42,666 nt of DNA from Lachnospiraceae bacterium (GTDB lineage: Bacteria; Bacillota; Clostridia; Lachnospirales; Lachnospiraceae). The translations under genes and the position numbers were made by a program. Positions within the stretch are counted from its first letter, which is position 1, and the number at the start of each line of letters is the position of its first letter. This document shows positions 34,993 to 42,666 of the stretch, piece after piece. Under the pieces are notes generated by a model that worked only from the letters and a program-made list of their open reading frames with translations, was not told where the DNA came from and searched no databases. The DNA is taken from assembly GCA_024695575.1 (NCBI GenBank), contig JAILHY010000043.1, positions 1 to 42,666 of the forward strand. The letters run 5' to 3'.

Positions 34993-37008
34993 ATGGATTC
35001 AGAAGCCAGCATGTCCGCTGACAGAGGCTTTATTATAAGTCTTTCTGTTATCGGTGTGGCCGGGATAGGGATTATTTTCCTTATTATTTCCCTTCTTTTT
35101 GGCCGCGGGGACGCTTCAATAGATCTTCGCCTTCAGCGTAAGGCGGGTTCCGTAAGCCTTTATGACACCAAAGGAAAAGAACGGGCCATTAACGAAGATG
35201 TGCGCTTAAGATCCGGTCAGAGCATCGGAACCAAGGAAGACAGTCTCGTTATGGTTGCCCTTGATGATAGTAAGCACATAACTCTCGATGAATGCAGTCT
35301 GGCGGAAGTCAGATCAGACGGCGGGAAGTTTGAGTTAAACCTTGTAGAGGGTAATCTTTTCTTTAATGTCAACCGTAAGCTTGCGGAGGACGAAGCATTT
35401 GCAATCAGTACAGAGACCATGGTCTGCAGGATTCGCGGCACATCCGGATACAGAGGATATGACAGTGCCGGGAATGAGATTCTTTTGGTTACCGACGGTA
35501 TCGTGGAAGTCTCTGTTATCAAGGATCAGACCGGCGAAAACATCACGGAAACTGCTGCTCCCGGAGAGAGCATCACCATAGTTAAGGATGTTGACGCTGA
35601 GGGTAACGAAGTTAAGTCTTTAGTCAAGGGCACCTTCAGGGAGGAAGATCTTCCTGCAGTGGCTCTTGATGCCATAAACAAAGATCCGGAGCTTTCCATG
35701 CGAGTTACGGAAGCCACGGGATTCTCCGAAGAAAAGCTTGAATTCCTGCACAAGGTCTTCAGTACTCCCGGAACTTCCATGGTGGGTTCGGCCGCAGAGG
35801 ATCTTAAATCAACGGGTATTTCCGATTCCCTGCCCTTAATGGGCTCAATTTCCGAAACAATGGTTTCCATAGCTAACCGCGCAGCTGATGCTTCGGGCGG
35901 TTCATTTTCAGTGGAACAGGCTATACTAACCGGTGCCCGCACAACCATCGATCAGGCGGTGGATTCGGGCTACTCTAAGGAAAGTGTGGCGTCTCTTTCA
36001 ACAGAGACCATAGACTGTGCCATAGCTCTTACCGACAAGGCAGCGGAGGCGGGCCTTGAAGAAGAAGAACTTGTTACCGTGGTAAATACGGTTACGGATA
36101 CAATAAACGAAACAGTTGTCTACATGAGTAAAGATGACTACGAGTCGGGGCTTGTAAGCGACACTGTGGGAACTATAGAATCTGCCATCAGTGAAGCCAT
36201 AGAGACAGCTTCCAATGTGGGCGGGGACGAGGTTCTTTTGTCTGTATCAAATGTATCTCACGAACTTAAGGAAACCCTTACGGAAGTTAAGAAGGAAGCG
36301 CTGGCGGAAGACAGTTTGACCAGCGAAGTCAACAGTGCATCAGATTCCCTTACAGCAAGCGAAGAACCAGAAGAAAGCAGCAAAGAAACACGTTCCGATA
36401 AAAACGAAACTTCGGTTTCCGTATTTAGGACCACCAGCGCCGGAATAACCTCAGATGCCGGTTCGGAAGTAATGGAATCAGAGGTACTGACAGATGCTTC
36501 CGGGTCTAAACCTGAATCCGAATCAGCAGATGAGACAGGAGCGTCCGTCGAACCTTATCCTATTGTACTTGAGGCAGTTAACTGCAGTGTCACCTTCATG
36601 ATCGGGGAGGAGATAATCGAATCTGCCAAGGCCGGTGACGTGGTATCTGTTTTGATTGTTCCGGGAGCCGAAGATTATGTCATGGACGGGGAAATTCTGA
36701 TAACCGATGCTGACGGCCGGGTAATACCTTTTGACGCGGAAACGGTTTCTTTTACAATGCCGGAAAGCGCTGTTACCGTTTCGGTTAAGTTTAAGGCAGC
36801 GGTAGAGGTTCCTGATCAGAATGGCAGTGATACCGACAATTCAAGCGAAGATGTGACGGGAATAAGCGATTCCTCAAGTGCTTCGGCTGAAGGTGCGGAG
36901 AACCACGAAGATACGGCCGGCGCCACTGACACAAGTGTCGAAAATATTGATCAGTCCGGTGATCATAAGGATTCGGACGATTCCGCCATAACAGGCGGTA
37001 ACGATTAG
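34993..37008 (+). CDS. Membrane-anchored FecR-domain protein with long acidic Ser/Glu-rich C-terminal region
   Basis: N-terminal TM helix, then FecR-like LRSGQSIGTKEDSLVMVALDDSKHITLDECSLAEV...VCRIRGTSGYRG. Confidence 0.75.
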   Translation: MDSEASMSADRGFIISLSVIGVAGIGIIFLIISLLFGRGDASIDLRLQRKAGSVSLYDTKGKERAINEDVRLRSGQSIGTKEDSLVMVALDDSKHITLDECSLAEVRSDGGKFELNLVEGNLFFNVNRKLAEDEAFAISTETMVCRIRGTSGYRGYDSAGNEILLVTDGIVEVSVIKDQTGENITETAAPGESITIVKDVDAEGNEVKSLVKGTFREEDLPAVALDAINKDPELSMRVTEATGFSEEKLEFLHKVFSTPGTSMVGSAAEDLKSTGISDSLPLMGSISETMVSIANRAADASGGSFSVEQAILTGARTTIDQAVDSGYSKESVASLSTETIDCAIALTDKAAEAGLEEEELVTVVNTVTDTINETVVYMSKDDYESGLVSDTVGTIESAISEAIETASNVGGDEVLLSVSNVSHELKETLTEVKKEALAEDSLTSEVNSASDSLTASEEPEESSKETRSDKNETSVSVFRTTSAGITSDAGSEVMESEVLTDASGSKPESESADETGASVEPYPIVLEAVNCSVTFMIGEEIIESAKAGDVVSVLIVPGAEDYVMDGEILITDADGRVIPFDAETVSFTMPESAVTVSVKFKAAVEVPDQNGSDTDNSSEDVTGISDSSSASAEGAENHEDTAGATDTSVENIDQSGDHKDSDDSAITGGND

Positions 37009-37015
37009 GAGGCTT

Positions 37016-37834
37016 ATGAAGAAAGCATATATTTCTTTTCCCGGTGGTTGTTCCAAAGCTCTTACCATGAGTTATGATGACGGCAAAGAGGAAGACCGCA
37101 GACTTATAGATATATTTAATGCTAACGGGATCAAGGCTACTTTTAACTTAAACTACGGACTTATGGTTTCGGATCCCGTTAATAAGGATCATGTCCGCAT
37201 TCCCGTGGCGGATATAAAGGAGCTGTATAAGGGCCACGAGATCGCAACCCATACCTATACTCATCCCACCCTCGCAAGATGCCCTCTCACGGAGGTGGCT
37301 TACGAGATTCTTGAAGACAGGAAGGGGCTTGAAAGTATTACGGGTAAGCCCGTTCGCGGTCACGCTTATCCCAACGGGTCATATTCTGATGAGATCAAGG
37401 TTCTTTTTAAGGAACTTGGTATCGCCTATGCCAGAGTGACGGCTACCGATACTTCTTTTTCCTTGCCTGTTGATCCCTATGAGTGGAAGCCTACCGCTCA
37501 CCACAATGATCCTGAATTAATGGACAAGGCGCAGTTCTTTGTGGACTTTAAGAAATACCAGTATCTTAAGCTTATGTATGTCTGGGGACACAGCTACGAG
37601 TTTGCGGATCGTGACAACTGGGACGTAATTGAGAGATTTGCCGAAACCGTCGGACGCAAGGATGATATCTGGTACGCAACCAATATCGAGATAATCGATT
37701 ACATGGATGCTGCCAAGCGCTTACAGTTTGGCGCGGATAACGGCTTTGTATACAATCCTTCCGCACTTACGGTTTGCCTTGATATAGACGGGCATTTCGC
37801 CGAGGTCGGAGCGGGAGAGCTCAAAGAACTATAA
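37016..37834 (+). CDS. Polysaccharide deacetylase family protein
   Basis: ALTMSYDDGKEEDRRLIDIFNANGIKATFNLNY; GHEIATHTYTHPTLA; RGHAYPNGSYSDEI. Confidence 0.88.
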   Translation: MKKAYISFPGGCSKALTMSYDDGKEEDRRLIDIFNANGIKATFNLNYGLMVSDPVNKDHVRIPVADIKELYKGHEIATHTYTHPTLARCPLTEVAYEILEDRKGLESITGKPVRGHAYPNGSYSDEIKVLFKELGIAYARVTATDTSFSLPVDPYEWKPTAHHNDPELMDKAQFFVDFKKYQYLKLMYVWGHSYEFADRDNWDVIERFAETVGRKDDIWYATNIEIIDYMDAAKRLQFGADNGFVYNPSALTVCLDIDGHFAEVGAGELKEL

Positions 37835-37856
37835 ACCTTTAAAGACTGGTTTCGTC

Positions 37857-38432
37857 ATGAAATTTGATATAGTTAATTTCTTAAAAACAAAAAGAACCTA
37901 CAGAAAATTCAAGCAGATCCCTGTGCCCGGAGATGCGCTTCAGGCCATTATGCTTGCGGGACAGCTTTATTCCTGTGGGGCTAATAAACAAAGTATCAAG
38001 TACGTTATCGTCAACAAGCCAGAGGATGTTTATGTTGTTAACGGCCTTGTGAAGTGGGCGGCATATCTTCCCAAGGAAGTGGGAACTCCCGCCAAGGGCG
38101 AAACTCCCGTTATGTACATCGCAGTAATTCAGGATACGGATATTGAACCCGTCAATGACACCTCGGCGGGACTTGCCATAGGAAACATGCAGTCCACCGC
38201 CTGGTATTTCGGTATCGGATCCTGCATTATGGGCGCCATCGACAGACCCAAGCTTAAATCCTTCCTTAAGATTCCGCAGAAGATGAAGCTTCATTCAATG
38301 ATAGCTTTCGGTTATCCCATGATCGAATCCGAGCCTGTGGAATGTGACGGAGACGTTAAGTATTACATCAACGAAAAGGGCGGATACTCGGTTCCCAAGC
38401 GCCCTATAGACGAAATATACAGATTTCTGTGA
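37857..38432 (+). CDS. Nitroreductase family protein
   Basis: KTKRTYRKFKQIPVPGDALQAIMLAGQLYSCGANKQSIKYVIV; AGLAIGNMQSTAWYFGIGSCIMGAIDR. Confidence 0.82.
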   Translation: MKFDIVNFLKTKRTYRKFKQIPVPGDALQAIMLAGQLYSCGANKQSIKYVIVNKPEDVYVVNGLVKWAAYLPKEVGTPAKGETPVMYIAVIQDTDIEPVNDTSAGLAIGNMQSTAWYFGIGSCIMGAIDRPKLKSFLKIPQKMKLHSMIAFGYPMIESEPVECDGDVKYYINEKGGYSVPKRPIDEIYRFL

Positions 38433-38462
38433 TAAGTCTCAATTGACCCGGTGGGAGAGGCT

Positions 38463-39629
38463 ATGCTTACTTTTTTAATCAAACTTTTGATCAAAAACCC
38501 GGAAGATCCCGCATCCCGTAGCAAATACGGGATACTTTGCGGAATCTACGGGATATTTTTAAATTTTTTTCTTTTTGCGGCCAAATACGTGATAGGAACA
38601 CTTTCGGGCGCAATTTCCATTGTTGCCGATGCTTTCAACAACTTAAGCGATGCTGCGTCTTCGGTGGTTTCCGTTATCGGTATCAGACTTTCAAACCATG
38701 CCCCTGACTTAAAGCATCCCTACGGACACGGAAGGATCGAGTATCTGGCGGGTCTTGCGGTTTCTGCGGTGATCGTTGTGGTTGGCCACAATCTGATGGT
38801 TGAATCCTTTCACAGGATATTAAATCCGGTGGATGTGGAGTTTTCACCGGCTCTTGTCATAGTTCTTGCTTTATCCGTTGCCGTTAAGCTCTATATGTCT
38901 GCCTACAACCGAAATATCGGGCGAAAGATCGATTCGCTTCCTTTGATGGCCACAAGCGTAGATTCCTTAAGTGACTCCGTTGCCACAGGCGCGGTGCTGG
39001 TTTCTGCCGTTATAGCTCATTTCACGGGCTTAAGGCTTGATGGTTATGCAGGACTCGTAGTAGGTCTCCTTATCATAATTGCCGGTATCAAGGCGGCAAA
39101 AGAAACCGTTTCGCCCCTTCTTGGCCAGGCTCCGGATCCTGAGTTTATCAAAAAGGTAGAGGAAATAGTCGGAAGCTCGTCTGTGGTTGTTGGAATGCAC
39201 GATCTTATCGTCCATGATTACGGCCCCGGTCGTGTAATGATCTCCCTTCATGCGGAGGTTCCAGGAGACGGCAATATCTTTGAACTTCATGACGAGATTG
39301 ATCTTCTGGAACTTAAGTTAAACCGTGAGTTAAACTGCCACGCCGTGATCCACATGGATCCCGTGGAGGTGGGTAATCCCGTGGTTGACGCCCTCAAGCA
39401 GATGGTAAAAGAAACCGTGGGCGGAGCGATCAAAGGAGCTGATATTCATGATTTCAGAGTGTCTGCCGGACCTACTCACAAAAACCTTATTTTTGATGTG
39501 GTGGTTCCTTTTTCGGTAAAGCTTAAGGATGAAGAAGTAAAAGACCTTATTCAGCAGGAAGTCCGGAAGAAGGACAAGACCTGCTTTACCGTCATTACCG
39601 TTGACAGGGATTTTACGGGTGGTAAATGA
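38463..39629 (+). CDS. Cation diffusion facilitator (CDF) transporter
   Basis: IVADAFNNLSDAASSVVSVIGIRLSNHAPDLKHPYGHGRIEYLAGL and C-terminal cytoplasmic domain; ATG 38463 after GGGAGAGG. Confidence 0.92.
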   Translation: MLTFLIKLLIKNPEDPASRSKYGILCGIYGIFLNFFLFAAKYVIGTLSGAISIVADAFNNLSDAASSVVSVIGIRLSNHAPDLKHPYGHGRIEYLAGLAVSAVIVVVGHNLMVESFHRILNPVDVEFSPALVIVLALSVAVKLYMSAYNRNIGRKIDSLPLMATSVDSLSDSVATGAVLVSAVIAHFTGLRLDGYAGLVVGLLIIIAGIKAAKETVSPLLGQAPDPEFIKKVEEIVGSSSVVVGMHDLIVHDYGPGRVMISLHAEVPGDGNIFELHDEIDLLELKLNRELNCHAVIHMDPVEVGNPVVDALKQMVKETVGGAIKGADIHDFRVSAGPTHKNLIFDVVVPFSVKLKDEEVKDLIQQEVRKKDKTCFTVITVDRDFTGGK

Positions 39630-40174
39630 ATGATTTTGAATTATATCAAAACTTCATAAGTGCAGGAGACGAAAACTCCTTCCGTACATTATTCGAGCGC
39701 TACCGGGAACCACTTACTTACTTCCTGTACGGTCTCGTCGGTAATCTTGATGACGCCGAAGAACTCATGCTCGATGTCTTTGCTGCTGTTTCTTCAGGCC
39801 TTGCCAGGTACAGAGAGCAGGAGGGTGCGGCCTTTAAGACCTGGCTTTACAGTGTTGCCAGAAACAAAGCGAAGATGTTCCTTAGAAAACACACTGTTGA
39901 GTTTCTGCCATTAGATGAATTGCTTGATCTTGTCCCAACTGACAATGTTCAGGATCCATTTATAGATGTTCTTTTGGATAATGAGCGTAATTCCGGGCTT
40001 TATCAGGCGCTTGGAATGATTAGGCCTGACTACAGGGTAGTGCTTTATCTTACATATTTCGAAGGTATGAAGCCGAAAGAAGTAAGCCGGGTTTTGCATA
40101 AATCGGTAAAACCGGTTTATAATCTTATTAGCAGAGGAAAAACAACTCTCAGATCTTTGCTTGAAAGGACTTAA
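39626..40174 (+). CDS. ECF-type RNA polymerase sigma factor
   Basis: Sigma2-like FRTLFERYREPLTYFLYGLVGNLDDAEELMLDVFAAV...FKTWLYSVARNKAKMFLRK; sigma4-like LGMIRPDYRVVLYLTYFEGMKPKEVSRVLHKSVKPVYNLISRGKTTLRSLL. Confidence 0.88.
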   Translation: MNDFELYQNFISAGDENSFRTLFERYREPLTYFLYGLVGNLDDAEELMLDVFAAVSSGLARYREQEGAAFKTWLYSVARNKAKMFLRKHTVEFLPLDELLDLVPTDNVQDPFIDVLLDNERNSGLYQALGMIRPDYRVVLYLTYFEGMKPKEVSRVLHKSVKPVYNLISRGKTTLRSLLERT

Positions 40175-40953
40175 TGCCCGTGAGTTCTTTACTGCTTCAG
40201 GATATAGTAGTAAATATATTGCAGATTCTTGTCCTTGTTTTTGTGATCTTTCGTGTTTCTCGCTTCTACAGAGAGGATAAAGGTCTGTTCCCTTTGTTCT
40301 TTGCTTTTGCAATGTTCAGTTTATTGCTTAGCGATATCTATTATCTTGTCTATGATTTTTTTCATCCCTATACCCGCATGCCGTTTGCGGCCAATGAAAT
40401 AGCAGAGTGCGCAACAGTGCTTCTTTTGTCTGCAGGTCTTGAATCCGGAGTCTGTAAAAAGAAAGGTTTTAAGATCGTGCCTTTCGTAATATCATTTTTA
40501 TTTATCACGCTTAATATTACACTTTGGATAGCCTGGAGCGGAGAGTGGATCCAGGATATCGTGTTCGGACTGCCTTACGTATATTTCATGTATCTTCTGA
40601 TAGTGGGAATTATGGATTACAACGCTCTTTCTTCAAAATTTGGAGTTTTGTTAGCAATCCTTACATCCCTTGTTGTCATACCGGATGCTTTGGAAGTTTG
40701 GGTTCCGGTGCTTTCTGATAAACACTTGTCAATGTATGCATATATTCCCTTAACTGCCATATCTTTGATATTGTTTATACTTTCAATAAAAGAAAAAGAA
40801 GATAATGATAAGAAACTGCTGATTTCACTTTTATTCTTCCTTTGGTCTATACTTGCCATGTATATGAGCGGCGGAGTATTTTATACGGCAGCTCAGGTTG
40901 TTAATACGGGAGCAATTATTATATGTACGCTGAAAATATCCTCATCTGTATAG
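40174..40953 (+). CDS. Polytopic membrane protein of unknown function (about 7 TM)
   Basis: 259 aa, multiple hydrophobic segments; start overlaps ECF stop (TAATG); 3' end overlaps the PrsW-like gene. Confidence 0.7.
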   Translation: MPVSSLLLQDIVVNILQILVLVFVIFRVSRFYREDKGLFPLFFAFAMFSLLLSDIYYLVYDFFHPYTRMPFAANEIAECATVLLLSAGLESGVCKKKGFKIVPFVISFLFITLNITLWIAWSGEWIQDIVFGLPYVYFMYLLIVGIMDYNALSSKFGVLLAILTSLVVIPDALEVWVPVLSDKHLSMYAYIPLTAISLILFILSIKEKEDNDKKLLISLLFFLWSILAMYMSGGVFYTAAQVVNTGAIIICTLKISSSV

Positions 40954-41540
40954 CAATCCCGTTGTTTATCGCCCTTTTCTTCATCAAAGGGGGCGCCAAA
41001 CGGTTTTTGTTCGCATTCCTGATCGGAATGGGAGTGTGTTTGCTGTCTGCATATATCGGAGGATTCCTTGAATCTGCATCCGGGATGACTTTGGAAGATA
41101 CTTCTGTATTTATTTCGCCGGTCACGGAGGAGATCATGAAATTCCTTCCGGTTTTACTTTATCTTTTTCTTTTTGAACCCGGGGGTGAAGAATTTGTTAT
41201 GGTGGCTCTCGGAACGGGAGCCGGCTTTGCTACTCTTGAAAACTGCTGCTATATACTTACCACCGGAGCCACGGAGTTACCTTATATCATGGTTCGTGGT
41301 ATGTCTGTGGGAGTCATGCATCTAATGAGTATGGCGGTACTTTCTTTTGGCGTTAATCTTTTAAGGAAACATGAGATCCTTTCTTTTGCCGGTATTATAG
41401 GAGCTCTTTCATTGTCTGTATCCTTTCACGGTCTGTATAATCTTATGGTGTCGGAACCCGGAGTTACAGCATATATCGGATATGCGCTTCCGTTAGCCTG
41501 TGCGCTGGCTCTTAGATTGAGAATAGGAATGAAGAAATAG
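40923..41540 (+). CDS. PrsW-family putative intramembrane glutamic protease
   Basis: 205 aa polytopic; PVTEEIMKFLP (EExxK), GFATLENCCYI (ENxxY), RGMSVGVMHLMSM and SFHGLYN histidines, as expected for PrsW. Confidence 0.75.
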   Translation: MYAENILICIAIPLFIALFFIKGGAKRFLFAFLIGMGVCLLSAYIGGFLESASGMTLEDTSVFISPVTEEIMKFLPVLLYLFLFEPGGEEFVMVALGTGAGFATLENCCYILTTGATELPYIMVRGMSVGVMHLMSMAVLSFGVNLLRKHEILSFAGIIGALSLSVSFHGLYNLMVSEPGVTAYIGYALPLACALALRLRIGMKK

Positions 41541-41684
41541 AAAAATTTATATTTTATGTGAGTAAAAAAGAAAATTCCTGCAATAAAATAGTGTTAGATA
41601 ATATTTTGCCGGATGGAATCCACTGCGCTCATGCGGACGGATACGTGGGTTCTGTCCGGGAATATACGTCAATTGGAGAATGAT

Positions 41685-42666
41685 ATGAAAAAAACACTAT
41701 TTAAAAGAATTACATCATTTTTACTTGCACCTGCGTTGATTGTAGGTTCTTTTTCTGTTCCCGAGTTTTCTCTTCCGGTTCATGCAGAATCAGAAACAAT
41801 TGAAAAGAATGCTAATAACACAGGCTTAATCACAGACTATATAGATCATCCGAACACTGGCGGATATCCCGGTCATTACGGTGGTGAATGGAGTTATGTT
41901 TATTACGGAAAATATGATACTAAACCGGTCAAATACCGCGTGTTAAATCCACGTGAGGATTCTTTTAAAGTTGAGGGCGATTCCCTTTTTCTTGATTGCG
42001 ATAACGTACTTAATTCCATGGTATTTTCTTCAGAAAGCAAGGAATGGCCTGAAAGTGATCTGAATAGTTGGCTTAACAGAGAATTCTTATCCGGCTTTAC
42101 TAGAGTTGAACAATCTTCTATAGCGGAAAGTTATAAAGATAGTCCTTCTAATTTGGATTATGATAATGCTTCGGATTTCATGTCTCTTTCCGGTGAAAAA
42201 GTATTTGTTCTTGATGAAGCCGAAGTATGTAGCGGTGCGTATGGATACTTGGATGATTCCGGTAATTCTGTAACGGGAGTTGCTGTTACTAGACTGAAAA
42301 AAGATCTACGTGGAAATTATTGCAGTTATTGGCTTCGTACAGCTGGGATTGGTTTAACGGAAGCTGTAATTACTCTAACCGATGATAGGTCTAGTTCGTT
42401 TATTGTTTGTGTTAGCCCTGAAGTAACTAAATGTGGGAATATCGATGTCGGGGTTAGTCCTGCTTTTAACGTAAAACTTTCATCAATTATTTTTGCAACT
42501 AAAATATCTGCTGATAAAGAGTATAAACTTACGCTCAAGGATGATAATCTTAAAGCGGGTGTAACTCAGGGGTCTCAAATTGAAAGAAATGGAAATGTTT
42601 TGACAATTCCTTATTCTGTAGAAGGTGATCCTAATCGTTTATCGATACTTATCACGTATAAACATG
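41685..42666 (+). CDS. Secreted protein with DUF6273-like domain; truncated at window end
   Basis: MKKTLFKRITSFLLAPALIVGSFSVPEF signal peptide; WSYVYYGKYDTKPVKYRVLN...WPESDLNSWLNREFLSGFTRVEQSSI resembles DUF6273; SD ttggagaa. Frame open to window end. Confidence 0.7.
   Translation, partial: MKKTLFKRITSFLLAPALIVGSFSVPEFSLPVHAESETIEKNANNTGLITDYIDHPNTGGYPGHYGGEWSYVYYGKYDTKPVKYRVLNPREDSFKVEGDSLFLDCDNVLNSMVFSSESKEWPESDLNSWLNREFLSGFTRVEQSSIAESYKDSPSNLDYDNASDFMSLSGEKVFVLDEAEVCSGAYGYLDDSGNSVTGVAVTRLKKDLRGNYCSYWLRTAGIGLTEAVITLTDDRSSSFIVCVSPEVTKCGNIDVGVSPAFNVKLSSIIFATKISADKEYKLTLKDDNLKAGVTQGSQIERNGNVLTIPYSVEGDPNRLSILITYKH

Noticed and set aside
1-42666. CRISPR arrays, tRNA/rRNA genes, prophage or transposase genes
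   Set aside because: No regularly spaced repeats, cloverleaf genes, or phage/transposase proteins were recognised; the tyrosine recombinase looks like housekeeping XerD rather than an integrase.

Overview
The window looks like a low-to-mid GC Firmicute chromosome, probably Lachnospiraceae/Clostridia (my inference from gene content). It is mostly genes of recognisable families. In order: a TPR protein (cut at the window start); GH2 and GH35 glycosidases; a minimal SufC/SufB-type Fe-S assembly pair; a large fusion of ferredoxin, [FeFe]-hydrogenase-like, FeS, histidine kinase and receiver domains; DUF2264 and GH88 on the minus strand; a MATE transporter; an SbcD/SbcC-like pair; an aminotransferase; a XerD-like recombinase; a cysteine desulfurase; a PHP phosphatase; gap-pgk-tpi; a GLUG-type surface protein; a heterodimeric ABC exporter; a FecR-domain protein; a polysaccharide deacetylase; a nitroreductase; a CDF transporter; an ECF sigma / polytopic membrane protein / PrsW-like protease cassette; and a DUF6273-like secreted protein cut at the window end. 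No tRNA, rRNA, CRISPR or prophage was seen. The main leads are: (1) an unannotated 23-codon ORF with a strong SD, followed by an intrinsic terminator and a possible antiterminator, in front of the BmrCD-like ABC exporter, which looks like a translation-attenuation leader; (2) a family of hairpin-rich mosaic intergenic elements (three copies) with shared or covarying terminal inverted repeats; (3) the ECF/7TM/PrsW cassette with no classical anti-sigma factor; (4) the hydrogenase-like sensor kinase, which keeps the putative [4Fe-4S]H ligands but has lost the proton-relay Cys and has an unusual H-box. All domain calls were made by eye, and no database search was run.
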